From NCBI GenBank assembly GCA_963931865.1, contig OZ007514.1, positions 7,294,646-7,358,645 of the forward strand: a DNA stretch of 64,000 nt. Direction: 5' to 3'. Positions 10,329-20,740 of the stretch are shown here, in pieces. The translations under genes were made by a program, and so were the position numbers. The notes under the pieces are model-generated. The model searched no databases. It was not told the origin of the DNA and was given only the letters and a program-made list of their open reading frames with translations. The stretch is from Axinella damicornis. Taxonomy: Eukaryota; Porifera; Demospongiae; Axinellida; Axinellidae. The first letter of the stretch is position 1; every line of letters starts with the position of its first letter.

Positions 10329-11329
10329 TTTGCATATTGGTATTCTGAGATACGAAGGTAAGGTTAGATAGGCTTCAGGAGCTAGGTTTCGTTTAAATAA
10401 CTTGGTTTCCCTGTTGTGTTGCTTAGCTCACTTTGCCATGACTGTGTGTACTGATCTTGAAGTCTTTGTTGGAGGTTATTGATGACTGCACGCTGATCCA
10501 CAATGTGAGGATTTAGCCAGATTTCAGCGAATCCTGCCCTCTCTAACACCTTTTTAATGCCACGGTGTACTGCCCAAGGAGAATCACTGAGCGATTCCAG
10601 GTAGGCTTCCCTGAGGTAAGGAGAAATTTCCCGATCTGTTGCCAGTCTCAGCCAGTACTTAACCATTAGCACATTTCGTCTAACGTCTAGTGGTGTTCTG
10701 CCTATTTCTCCATAAACTGCGAGATTTGCTGCTGAACTTGGTAGACCTAGCGCAAACTTTATAAATTTGCGGTGCACTTTTTCTATCTCTTCTGCCTTTA
10801 TGTAGCCCCAAGTCTCACTACCGTATTCCAGGACTGGTCGTACAAGAGCATCGAATAGATGGCTGAGCAGTAACGGGTTAGGGTATTGTAGTTTCGAAGC
10901 CTTTTAAGCAGGCAGAACAGAGACTTTTGTCCCTGTTTTGCTAGGGTGTCCGCTGCTGTTTTCAAGCCCCCATTGCTTGTTAAGATAATTCCAAGGTATC
11001 TGTATGACTTTGTTACTTCGATTATCTGGTTGTACAAGCTGTAGGACGGGCTGGGGTCCTTCCTCCTTTGGAACCTAAATTCCATAACCTTCGTTTTCTC
11101 CATGTTAATTCTCAGGTTCCATTTTGAACAGTAGTCCCCTAATATCTGAATAGATTTCTGTAGGCCTGCTGGTGTGTCAGCTAGTAACACTAGGTCATCA
11201 GCAAATAATAAAAGGTGGAGGTTTGTAGAATTGATTTCAATTGAACCAGAGTTGTTTTCTACTAGGTGCTTCTCGAGGTCGTGAATGAAGAGGCTGAATA
11301 ACAGCGGGCTTAAGTTACAGCCCTGTCTT
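10329..11329 (-). pseudogene. Non-LTR retrotransposon reverse transcriptase, central and thumb part
   Basis: Read on the minus strand, the order is a GCNLSPLLFSLF block (RT motif), then FADDLVLLAD with the catalytic Asp pair (near 11,200), then a WNLRINMEKTKVM block, a YRYLG block, then VRPVLEYGSETWG and an RTPLDVRR ... YWLRLA segment. This is the canonical motif order of a non-LTR retrotransposon RT and its C-terminal extension. A frameshift near 10,880 separates the frames 10,798-11,190 and 10,382-10,777. The upstream part is displaced by the MITE at 11,330-11,755 and the downstream part by the piggyBac-like array. The element is dead. Confidence 0.85.
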
Positions 11330-11755
11330 TAGGCCTGAGATAATTATGCCAGAATAATTTTGAGAATAGTAGCAAAGGTAAAGAATTGAGAATAATTCGA
11401 GAATAATAGCAAGCATTTACATGTGGAAGTAAGGGGTGTGGTGCAAATTGACTTCCACTTTGCTGCACATGGTAATAATGGCTGACATTTGCAGCACTGG
11501 CACAGATATTGTAGTTGATTTGTTGAGTGTTGTCCGAGGACTCTGATTTGCCGGTACCTCAGGTGCAATCTTTGCTCACTCAAGACTATGTTGAATGTTC
11601 CCTAATGTTGCAGTATAACAAGCGTTGACTATAAAGGTATTTGTTGAGAATAATATGAGAATAATAGCAAGGGTTTGGGGAATAATAGCAAGATTTTGAA
11701 AGAATTCTGGAATAGAATGATAGTTAAAAGTTGAGGCATAATTATCTCAGGCCTA
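11330..11755. mobile_element. 426-bp hAT-like MITE inside the RT gene
   Basis: The ends form a perfect 21-base inverted repeat starting TAGGCCTGAGATAATTATG. They are flanked by an exact 8-bp duplication CCTGTCTT (11322-11329 and 11756-11763), the size made by hAT transposases. The interior is AT-rich with repeated GAGAATAATAGCAAG motifs and no transposase. Removing the element and one duplication leaves the RT reading frame open across the site, so this is a real insertion into an older retrotransposon. Confidence 0.88.
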
Positions 11756-11763
11756 CCTGTCTT

Positions 11764-12048
11764 ACTCCCTTCCTGTACAAAAATTCCTCTGATGTATCCG
11801 AATTAAGAGTGACTCTGGAAGAGGCTTGCCCATACATACTCCGGAGAATATTTAGCATTGTGGAACTTAGGCCGTACGAAGCAAGCTTGCTCCATGTGAT
11901 CCCCTGCATCAAAGGCTTTCGAGAAATCCACGAAACAAGTGTATAGTTGTTTGCCTCTCTTCTTGCGTATAAGGTTTCAGCAGTAGCTACATGTTTCAGA
12001 AGGTATTCAGTCAAATTTCAGAGTCTTTTCATGAGCTGTCTGAATATT
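11764..12048 (-). pseudogene. Non-LTR retrotransposon reverse transcriptase, N-terminal fingers
   Basis: The minus strand shows FVDFSKAFD (RT motif with the first catalytic Asp) and, in a neighbouring frame, ASYGLSSTMLNILRSMY followed by YRKGVRQ, which leads into the GCNLSP block beyond the MITE. At least one frameshift lies between the two. The similarity ends about where the fold-back element at 12,049 begins, so the endonuclease half is missing. Confidence 0.75.
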
Positions 12049-12621
12049 GGGACACTATTAACAGTGGACCCGAACCCAAGGATCCGAGGACCCGAGGACC
12101 CAAGCAAGGATCTTCAGCTGTTACGGGAGACAGAAATGCAACTACATGTACAAGCCAAAACTCATGGTTATATCATTGCCTGGAGTATGCAAGTCAAATC
12201 AGATGACGTTTTCAGCGTACAGCGTTATCCTCTAGCTTGTCTTCATCACTTTTCCACTTCATTTTTCATATACCTCGTTCTCCGGCCCCTTTCACACACT
12301 ACACAAGGCATTTGACTTTTGTCATGTATCTATTATATTAATAATAGCACTGCACTTTGAACTTTAATTCTGTTACTAGTTTAATAACCCAGCCTGGATC
12401 CCAGGATTACGGCCTGGGAACGAGGCTACGTATTAATCCGGTTGTGCAATACTGACTTGCATACTTAAGGTAACAACATAAGACTAGTAGCTATTTGGCT
12501 TTTACATTAGCACAGATTGCTTGTAATTGCAATTCTGTCTCCCGTAACATGTACAGCTGAAGATCCTCGGGTCCCTGGGTCCCCGGTCCCAGGTCCTCGG
12601 GTCCACTGTATATAGTGTCCC
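12049..12621. mobile_element. 573-bp element with GGGACACTA ends and (GGACCCGA)n subrepeats
   Basis: The inverted arms start GGGACACTA and end TAGTGTCCC, continue through AGTGGACCCG and through CTGTTACGGGAGACAGAA and its near complement, and reach about 140 bases inward. Tandem CCGAGGACC motifs lie within both arms. No target duplication is visible. A TAGCCTCG-type hairpin (about 12,385-12,427) is nested inside. Confidence 0.65.
12385..12427. mobile_element. Decayed TAGCCTCG hairpin
   Basis: The right end GGCCTGGGAACGAGGCTA is well preserved. The left end reads TAACCCAGCCTGG. It is nested in the 12,049-12,621 element. Confidence 0.5.
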
Positions 12622-13763
12622 TGGTCAAGAGTGACACGCTCAAAGTCACCGATGTTAATTGGTTTTCCAGCCATTGTCTGGGTCAAGGAGCACATTGCCA
12701 CTGCTGAGCCCACCATGAACATAGTGGTTGGGAAAATTGGGAATGCAGATGGAGGAGGCCTTGGGCCACATCTATGCTAAAGTTCCGTAGCCGAGTCTTG
12801 ACACAGATTGGCCCATTTTGTAGGTGTTGGTTGGTACCCATTCCAAGAGAATAGTGAAACCTTGTTGATAGCATGCAAGCTCCCACCTTTACAATGCTGC
12901 TTCTATCTCATGATCATGCACCATGTTAACTTGAATTATTAATCTCTAATGGGTAATGAAGTGATATGATGTTGCTGCATTGGTCTCTCACCAACCATAA
13001 AATATGCATGAGCTGTTAAGTACGACACACCCCTATAACACATGTTTAATGTTGCTAACTTGCTACAGTTCAGTGTAGCACAATTCCAACAGTCATGCAG
13101 AAAGCTAGGACCTGGCACATATGATGTTGTGTGTTGTCTTGTAATTGTCTTCTAAATGTCTGGGACAAGGCCATTTGCTTATCGCTCAGGTACTCCAGGC
13201 ATGACATAATATTATGCATTAGCACAACGATCGCCAAAGTCGAACTTGCGAGCTTGCTGGACTTGCGATTTGATTTCTATTGTTATCTATGGTCGCAGGA
13301 AGGGTCTTGGCCACGCGAGACTAAGCACCTCTTCACTGCTGCAGTTCTTGGCGAGGCTATCACCAACTCCGGCGAGGGACGACAAATCACCACGTATTAT
13401 TTCTGACGCCATGACACGTATGCTCTCAAAAGGGTGGAGCTCATCAGCTGCAAATTATAGCGCTTGCGAAACTGCGCTTGCAGATCCGTGGCAATCGAAT
13501 TTTTAATGGGGCGTTGCCAATCCATTTTCCGTGCATATAGGCCATTATCTGCATGTGCAGCAGGCATCGAGGGCATTCCGTACTTTGACCTCCATAATTT
13601 GTGCGTAGGCCTAATTTACTATGGAAGTATATAGGTCTACACGAAAGGAGATTTGTCCGAAACTGTTCCCGATCCATCGATCCGCCGTGTGAGACTCCAA
13701 TCAAACCATGCCAGTGAGTATTCTGCCATGTCAAGAGCTTAATTCGGATAGTTATGCAAGTTA
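12622..13763. other. No gene recognised
   Basis: Frames at 13,131-13,406 and 13,246-13,506 (plus) and 13,444-13,734 (minus) lack recognisable motifs. Nothing here supports an exon chain. Confidence 0.35.
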
Positions 13764-14077
13764 GGTCAGTTCAGTTCAGTTCAGTTCATTTTGATTTGAT
13801 AACCCAGGAATGCCGCATCTCCAATACAGAAGGTTTTCATGCAGGTCCTGGGCCCCATTAACGGGGGATGGTGATGCCATCATCACTGAACTCGCTTGAG
13901 TTACCATAAATGGCATTGCTCAAACTTGTTTTTCTGGAAGGGCAAAGGGCAAATTCCTTTTTTCAAGGCGAACCACCCTTCAACAGAAAAACCAAGGGTT
14001 TTAGTGGGATTCGAACTCAGGACAGAGCCTGAGTTGCGCACTGGAGACTCTCACTCCACCAGTACACCACCGCGCAC
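13764..14077 (-). mobile_element. SINE-like unit with tRNA-like head and (TGAAC)n tail
   Basis: Read on the minus strand, it starts with a tRNA-like head (14,077 to about 14,001). The head has an A-box-like GGTGTACTGGTGGAGTGAG and a good B box GAGTTCGAATCCC. A body of about 220 bases follows, ending in a short (TGAAC)4 tail at about 13,764-13,788. This head-body-tail layout is that of a tRNA-derived SINE. The head cannot fold as a standard functional tRNA as far as I can see. Confidence 0.55.
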
Positions 14078-14080
14078 CCT

Positions 14081-14351
14081 CAAGTTGTCCTACTTGACTG
14101 CAACTTGTGGTACAACTTGAATGTAACTATTGGCTGGTCAAGGTGAGTCTCTACTATAACAAGCCAAAGCTATGTATCACAAGACACATTCTTGAGTTGC
14201 TACTATAATAATCATGCATAGAACACACACAGCTTGGCTACTTCGTAACTTTGTCAAGCTACCTATTCATCCAAGTTGTCCTAGTTGAGTGCAGCTTGTG
14301 GTGCAACTTGAATGTAACTATTGGCTGGTCAAGGTGCGTCTCTACTATAAC
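14081..14351. repeat. About 190-bp direct repeat, units 1 and 2
   Basis: CAAGTTGTCCTA...TTGAATGTAACTATTGGCTGGTCAAGGTG at 14,081-14,160 recurs at 14,272-14,351, with intervening AATCATGCATAGAACACAC and AGCTTGGCTAC. Further units appear at 15,845-15,919 and 16,629-16,702. They form a short satellite-like array broken by two fold-back insertions. Confidence 0.75.
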
Positions 14352-14610
14352 TAGAAACAAAAAATTTTCTTACAAAAATTACAAACGATTTAGTGATGGC
14401 CACCCCAATTGACTCCCGAAAAAGCAGACAAACAAGGAATGCCATTAACCAGCCTCAGTCCCATCCCATTAAAAATGTAGGATTTAGGGATGGGATGGGA
14501 CTGAGGCCGGTTAATGGCATTCCTTGTTTGTCTGCTTTTTCGGGAGTCGATCGGGGTGGCCATCACTAAATCGTTTGTAATTTTTGTAACAAAATGTTTT
14601 TGTTTCTAGT
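14350..14610. mobile_element. 261-bp fold-back element
   Basis: The 130-base arms run from ACTAGAAACAAAAA to TTTTTGTTTCTAGT with a handful of mismatches and include GATTTAGTGATGGCCACCCC. The centre holds a second hairpin, CAGTCCCATCCCATT / GGGATGGGATGGGACTGAG. It interrupts the 190-bp repeat array. Confidence 0.85.
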
Positions 14611-15778
14611 TTGTGAGGTTTTTTGAGTGCATGGAATGCGTAAGTTTCTAACGATAGGGGTAATGTATGAGAGATATAACCAAATGTTTGATTGAACAAT
14701 CTCTAGCTAGGCCATCACCGTGCAAAGGGGAGCTGCCTTGACGGATGTGGTTGAGGATCCTACTGCTCGGGGCAGCACAATTGCTCCTTCCTTATGTTGT
14801 GATTCACCAGGAAGTAATGGTCCATTATTGCTTTTATATAATTTTTCCAAAAGTGATGATATTGCTCTTGGGTAGAGTATATACATTATACATGTAGATA
14901 TGACAAGATAGATAGATAGATGAATACTGAACTCAGCGAACACAAAAATGCTTACTGATACCAAACTGGTAGGTAGCTACTACTAGGATACGTTCATAGA
15001 CGATAGCTCCTAGGAGTGTGCCACCATACTACGGATTAGACAGATTCAGCAAACACTTCGAAGTTCAAACGCCAAAACTGTAGCCTCACTCACAGTTCTG
15101 CATGGTCAGTATTGGTACATATTCTGCACTGTAGTTACGTCATGAGAAGAAAGCAATGCCTCCATGATGGCAGAGTCACAATAGATCTTGGCAAGAACAG
15201 GTTGGCAGAAATTCCTTGCAGCGGTAGTGATGCACCAGATAATGGTTTCACAAGGATTCAGCTGATCAGCAAGTGCCCGAAATGCAACCATCACCAGCAA
15301 AAAAGAAAGCAATGTGCGTTTGCATGTGAACTGCGCATGCTCATTTGGCACGCGTGACCTCTGGTTGCATCAAAATGGCTTCGTGCTAGCAATTCATGGA
15401 ATCGTAGCTAGCCAGAAGTGCCGTTCCTGCCAGTATGTAGTCAAAAGGACCGAAAGGAGCTACTACGACGAAAGCGATGTTGTTCTGTGAGTGAACTAGC
15501 TCAGGAAATGCTTTTGTTAGCCAGCTATGCTAGTCAATGAGAAAGAAGAAAGAAGAAAGAAGATTACGAAATCGGAATTTTCCGGCGACTTATTTCTCGA
15601 CTCCCGCGTACTCTCAGGTACGTTTGCGAGTGTTTTTGTGAACTGCTAGGCAGTATCATTCTGTCTGCATGCTTGGTTTGGGGGGTAGTAGCTCCTTTAG
15701 CCGTTTTCCTGCTGGTGCATCAGTATGGTATTTCGAAATTTCCTTAGCCATCCCTAAATAGAGAACGCTACCGCGTTC
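14611..15778. other. No gene recognised
   Basis: There are several short frames. The longest (15,106-15,351 minus and 15,112-15,357 plus) are mutual shadows without motifs. A (GAAAGAA)n run lies at 15,540-15,562. Confidence 0.35.
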
Positions 15779-15844
15779 TCTGATAATCATGCATAGAACC
15801 AGCCAATGCATAGAACACACACAGCTTGGCTACTACCTAATCAT

Positions 15845-15919
15845 CCAAGTTGTCCTAGTTGAGTGCAGCTTGTGGTGCAACTTGAGTATAACTATTGGTA
15901 GGTTGAGGTGAGTTGCTAC
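15845..15919. repeat. About 190-bp direct repeat, unit 3
   Basis: CAAGTTGTCCTAGTTGAGTG core with upstream CATAGAACACACACAGCTTGG. The unit is interrupted at its AGAACACAC segment by the fold-back element 15,948-16,526. Confidence 0.75.
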
Positions 15920-15947
15920 TAGAATACACAATGGTCATAGAACACAC

Positions 15948-16526
15948 TAGTCTCGCAAGCCAGCCTCTTTTTCTACGAGGGGGCGCGCGCGGAGGGGGGA
16001 GGGCAAAAGAGTCTGGTGACTTAGGCCAACATTTCGTTACCCAGTGGAATGCAATCAACTGTAGCAAATGAAAAAGTCACATGATAGCTATCCAATTATC
16101 GCCCACAACTTTCAAATGTGCAACTGCGAATCGAGTTGGAGGAGGCTCGCGAAGCTCTGGAGAGTAGTAACCGTTGGAAGGTGAGCCATGGAAAAGCCTT
16201 CAGCAGTATATATACGTAGTAACAAGGCGATTTTCCAGTACCCGTAGAAGACTCACGAGTACATCCCGTCCGCTGAAGGAGTTCTTCACTGCTAATTCTT
16301 GCTTTGGGGCACAACCTTGGATAGCCTAGTTGCATTTTGCAGCGATGGCAATCGCACGCACTGTCTCTGAATTACGCTATGAAAATCATGTGACTGCTGC
16401 AATCTCATTGGCTCTACCCACATTCAGGCAGAGAAAACGAAATGTTGGCTTAAGTCACCAGACTCTTTTTCCCTCCCCCCTCCGCGCGTGCCCCCTCATA
16501 GAAAAAGAGGCTGGCTTGCGAGACTA
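15948..16526. mobile_element. 579-bp TAGTCTCG element with exact 9-bp target duplication
   Basis: The ends TAGTCTCGCAAGCCAGCCTC and GAGGCTGGCTTGCGAGACTA lead into about 95 well-paired bases per arm, including a GC-rich GAGGGGGC...GGAGGGGGGAGGG segment. Pairing is weaker beyond that. Exact AGAACACAC duplications flank it (15,939-15,947 and 16,527-16,535). The intact 190-bp units show the unduplicated state of this site. A 9-bp duplication with long inverted repeats is the habit of Mutator-like elements. No transposase is inside. Confidence 0.88.
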
Positions 16527-16628
16527 AGAACACACACAGCTTAGTTACCATAAAATTATAAGTACACTCTTTGTTGAGTTGACATGGCAATGATACACAT
16601 TGACAAGGCTAGTACCTATACTATTCAT

Positions 16629-16702
16629 CCAAGTTGTCCTAGTAGAGTGCAGCTTGTAGTACAACTAGAGTGTAACTATTGGTGGCTGGAGGTGAGCCTC
16701 AA
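16629..16702. repeat. About 190-bp direct repeat, unit 4
   Basis: CCAAGTTGTCCTAGTAGAGTG core, more diverged than units 1-3. Confidence 0.65.
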
Positions 16703-17326
16703 GTATGCTAAACCATAGCATTATACACTGTTGAGTTGCAATTGCTAACATTAATAAGCACAGTGCACAGTCTGCAATTAGTATTCATTGTTTGTAGTTT
16801 CATGCATGAACAGATCAACACAGTCAAAATTTAAGTCAAAGTTTAAGTTGATGCATTTTAAAGAAGGTAGTTTAAGCGGCCATGGATGGAGGTCTGAACT
16901 GCCTTCGTTGTTAATTGCTATGGTAACCAGATGATTGCAGAGATGCTGCATCTCATGATGTGCAATTGGTGGTGTAGCTACCATAACTGTAACAGATAGT
17001 TTTGCCACTTGCTTGTACAAATTAAGTTGATTAATGTCATGACTGTACATTTGCTGCAGGAAGAAGAATGACTTGAGCACGGCCAGGATGAATTCAGTAG
17101 CTATATATAGCTGAGTTTGATGTACATGTGAAGTGACTCAATGGATTATAACTTGCTGTAGCTAAGAAGAATGACTATAATAGGTATGGTTGAATTAATT
17201 ATCTTTACCAAGAATGCAGTAGCCAAGTTTGAGATATCTGAAGTGACTCAATGGACATAAGTGGTATATGAATGGGTTGCCCATGGGGTGAATAATAAAG
17301 AACAGTTGACCATGCATGTATTGAGC
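16703..17326. other. No gene recognised
   Basis: AT-rich. Two related stretches (about 17,045-17,140 and 17,155-17,250) share AAGAAGAATGACT, GAATTCAGTAG-like and GAAGTGACTCAATGGA motifs, an old local duplication. No coding region is evident. Confidence 0.4.
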
Positions 17327-18004
17327 CTAAGATGTAGATGGAAAAGTACTGTCATAAGTTTGTGGTGTTAACTTTAGCTTCTTAAGGCGGTTCTTTGTGG
17401 GTTCCGGAAGGTCTTGGTACCGTTGTTTGCAGAAAACTGTTGTTGTTCGGTTGCTTTGCGCAACTATTTGCTGCATGTCACCAAACCCAAATGTAGCAGC
17501 TAAATTGAGGAGGTTTTGAGCGTTCGTAGTTGGCTGTGCAATCCCCTTCTGAAAGATGACATAAGCCCGCACAATTCCTTCCGGTGAACAAACTGTTCCA
17601 AGCACTTTGGATAGTCGACGGACATCAGAAGGTGTTAAACTGTCTATCTCATCTTGATGTTTTCCAAGCACAACAATTTATTTTTTTGGTTGCAGAGGCT
17701 TGTAACGATTTCTCGGCCGCTTCGACAGCATTCACACTAATCGAGCTTGACCAGGAAGGTAGCCTTGCAATATGAGTTTGGGTCTGCGAACTGCACGGCA
17801 GGTAGTAGAACCTGGTAAATTTTCGAGATCTTCAATGGCTTCTTCAAGTGCATACAAGATCATTGCCAAGCGAATCATATATCCTTTGGCTTTGGACCAA
17901 ATGCCTGGGATGTCTTCATCATCAGCTGCATGAGTAATCAGAAGACGACGATGTGAAATTTTGGCGTGAAAAAAAATCGGATGCAAAATCCATTGAATAT
18001 GCAA
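17327..18004 (-). pseudogene. DUF3987-like gene fragment, frameshifted
   Basis: The minus strand reads KAKGYMIRLAMILYALEEAIE, then an SVNAVEAAEKSLQ-type helix in another frame, then a Leu-rich C-terminal region ending at 17,327. The order K-x-x-x-(I/L)-x-R-L-A-x-(I/L)-L followed by a VEAA helix resembles the C-terminal half of DUF3987 proteins, whose biochemical role is poorly defined. A run of seven A (17,674-17,685 region) coincides with a frame change. The N-terminal half is absent, and the 5' side beyond about 17,953 belongs to a separate tandem repeat. I call it a pseudogene fragment. The family assignment is tentative. Confidence 0.45.
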
Positions 18005-18560
18005 CAGGTAGGGAAAGGATAGTCACATGTCAACTCGCACCTTCTCCAGGCTACGATCTTCCACTCCTACGTCTCCGGAGTAGAGAATGCTCCACCGCCA
18101 TCCTGCATACCAGTAGAGAATGCTCCACCGCCATCCTGTATACCAGAAGAGAATACTTCACCGCCATCGTGTATACGTACCGAGTGCTGGAGCCGTGGGA
18201 TGCGCTATAAGAAGTCTGGTAGGCACTACAGCTGAACGGGAAGAGTAAGTAGAGAACGACAAAGTGAAACGTTGGCCTGACATAAAAATCGGATGTGAAA
18301 CGCATTGAATATGCATAGGGAAAGTATAGCCACATGTCAATTCACACCGTCTCCACGCTACGATCTTCCAATCCTACGTCTTCGGAGTAGAGAATGCTCC
18401 ACCGCCATTCTGTATACCAGTAGAGAATGCTCCACCGCCATCCTGAATACAAGTAGAGAATGCTCCACCGCCATCGTGTATACGCACCCAGTGCTGGAGC
18501 CGGGGGATGCGCTATAAGAAGTCTGGTAGGCACTACAGCTGCATGGGAAGAGTAAGTAAA
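17953..18560. repeat. Two about 308-bp tandem repeats with nested 33-bp repeats
   Basis: The unit at about 17,955-18,253 recurs at about 18,264-18,560. Each contains AATCGGATG...ATTGAATATGCA, a CTACGATCTTCCA segment, then three tandem 33-base repeats (GTAGAGAATGCTCCACCGCC plus ATCCTGTATACCA) and CTATAAGAAGTCTGGTAGGC. Frames through it repeat SRECSTAILYT-type peptides and are probably not translated. Confidence 0.8.
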
Positions 18561-18562
18561 GA

Positions 18563-20213
18563 GGTCCTATAGAATATGACTTAAACCTGCAATATTTCCC
18601 ACGCGTAACACGTGGGGAACGTATAAGTCACTTGTCCCACGCGTAACACGTGGGGAACGTTTAAGTCAGACTTAAACAGCCCGTGTCTGATATGCCCTAT
18701 TCTCTTATAGTGGGGAACGTTTAAGTCACTTGCAAATAATCCACAAAAATGAAGGGGTCAACCCATTGATGCATGAATACAATTTAAATTCAATGCGATT
18801 TAAATTTTCAGTTCTTAAATATTTATTACGAAAATGCAATATCAATTAAGGTGATATGGATGTCATGAATGTAATTATAATTTTCATTGCAATTATTACC
18901 TCAACATTGACAGGAGATCATGACTATCATTGAAGTTCATGCAAGTAAAATGTTAGATATGAATATCATTATTAATATTATGACAATCAATGGGTATGCT
19001 GATGCTCAGATAATAATATAATAATTATGCCAGTGATCCTGTCTTTTCAGTAAAGTGGAAATCAAGGTAAAGTGATAGGATAATGATGAACACTGCCGGT
19101 ATCACGTGCAACCTTTGACTTATTAAAACAGTCGATCTGTAGTAATTGTAACCTTGTCCCTGTTAAGTGTATCATGCTGCATATTGTTTAGCAGAAAGAT
19201 ATAATTATATGAAATGATGAGAACAAAGTTCGAATCTCCCTGCTGGTTTGCCGAGAGGAGGACCAGACTGAAGTCCTCAGTTGCAGCTGATGTGACTATA
19301 CACAGTCTATGAAATGGTCACGATAGCCAAATTATTTCACGATTGCATTCAGCATAATAGTATTGCTAACTATGCGAATTGTGATTTAACATAGCGGCTT
19401 TTAAATTGTGGGATGTCATATGCATGCCACAATTGTGTATACGTACGTAAGCTTTACAAAGACAGTGGTTATTGTTCAAGCAGGAAGTAGGGAGATGGGT
19501 TAGGGCATAGAGGGCCAGGTCAGGTGCTGAATGCGAAGCCGTGTCTTAAAGTATGCACCTCCTGCCGGACCAATATCCATGATGTAAGCTTTAGCAGCAG
19601 AGGCTGCATGCATGCCTGTGTCGTGACTAAATAACCCCATATATACACCCACCTCTTTTGGTATTATGGTGTCTCAGTCAGGTAATGATTTCAAGAAGTA
19701 TTGTAACGATATTCATAGTTCATCTCAACATGTTTTTGCCAAGTTCGTCCAACTAATCACATTGATATAAATAATGTAATTACAAAAAGATTACCGAAAC
19801 TAATTATATTTATGCCTCCTTAATAAATAATGTCATTACAAATTTATAATGCGAAGATACAACCGAAACTAATCATATTCATGCTTCCTATGATGTCATT
19901 ACTACCTTATACATTTTGCAAAAAACAATTCCATATTTCTTTATTCACTGCAGAACAGATAATTGTATTCATGCTTCAATGGGTTGACCCCTTCATTTTT
20001 GTGGATTATTTGCAAGTGACTTAAACGTTCCCCACTATAAGAGAATAGGGCGTATCAGACACGGGCTGTTTAAGTCTGACTTATACGTTCCCCACGTGTT
20101 ACGCGTGGGACAAGTGACTTATACGTTCCCCACGTGTTGGACAGGTGACTTATACGTTCCCCACGTGTTACGCGTGGGAAATATTGCAGTTTTAAGTCAA
20201 AATATGTAGGACC
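18563..20213. mobile_element. 1.65-kb fold-back element with palindromic subterminal repeats
   Basis: The ends GGTCCTA (18,563) and TAGGACC (20,213) begin inverted arms of about 220 and 250 bases (to about 18,782 and from about 19,963). The arms carry repeats of GTGACTTATACGTTCCCCAC followed by GTGTTACGCGTGGGA, two in the left arm and three in the right, each centred on a near-palindrome CCCACGCGTAACACGTGGG. The 1.2-kb interior is very AT-rich, with no coding region. Subterminal arrays like these usually bind a transposase. The superfamily is unclear and no target duplication longer than GA is visible. Confidence 0.75.
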
Positions 20214-20361
20214 GAGTCTATGGACTAAAACTACTATTACGAGCAGAAGGTTCGGGGCCGGCGAGGAGCAGACTGAGTTGAGAGCTGAACACCGTTTTCA
20301 TTCTCAGCAAGACTAGTTTGCTGTCGTGAAACTAGTTTGCTGCAGGAGAAGGGGGGAGGAA
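20214..20361 (+). mobile_element. 3' remnant of an LTR retrotransposon interior with polypurine tract
   Basis: The segment ends in GAGAAGGGGGGAGGAA immediately before TGTAATGG, which is the layout of a polypurine tract next to a 3' LTR. A 19-base pair of CTAGTTTGCTG repeats precedes it. Upstream it is cut by the fold-back element ending at 20,213. Confidence 0.5.
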
Positions 20362-20740
20362 TGTAATGGACTGGTTATTTGCATGTTCTTATTTGGTTGT
20401 ACGTAGTTTGGATTTGTACTCACAGGATGTAGTGGTTTTTTATGCTGACAGGAATGTTTTCGTTGACACCTCTTTTCTATCTTTGAGTTGAATGTGTAAT
20501 ATTTTCCCTTTGGTTTTCCTGTGTGGTTCTAGGATGTTGTGCAAGACTGTACTATTAGATCATTTGGTTTTGTAGGAGGATGTTGTGCAAGACTGTACTA
20601 TTAGATCATTTGGTTTTGTAGGAGTATTTAAAGCACCTGTGAGCTGTGTATTGGGGTCAGTTGTCAGTCGTCAGTGGTATTCTCTCCTCATTGCTCAATC
20701 GCCGTGGTCTACCGCGCAAGCTCGGGCCTAGTCTATCACA
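20362..20740 (+). mobile_element. Putative 3' LTR (379 bp)
   Basis: It starts TGTAATGG directly after a polypurine tract and ends CTATCACA, giving TG...CA ends. Inside are two tandem 46-base repeats (GGATGTTGTGCAAGACTGTA... at about 20,531 and 20,577), a TATTTAAA box (about 20,623) and a GT-rich start-like region. These are normal LTR promoter features. The homology between the two 20.5-kb units starts at the very next base. No 5' LTR or target duplication can be seen. Confidence 0.55.

Noticed and set aside
15106..15357. Pair of 81-codon frames on opposite strands
   Set aside because: They are mutual shadows over the same bases. Neither has a recognised motif or splice context.
18051..18533. 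Repetitive frames with SRECSTAILYT peptides
   Set aside because: They follow the nested 33-base repeats and occur in several frames on both strands. 33 is a multiple of three, so any frame stays open.
18563..20213. CRISPR-like array of GTGACTTATACGTTCCCCAC repeats
   Set aside because: The repeats are only two to three per arm, inverted between arms, with no unique spacers, and sit in a fold-back element in animal DNA.
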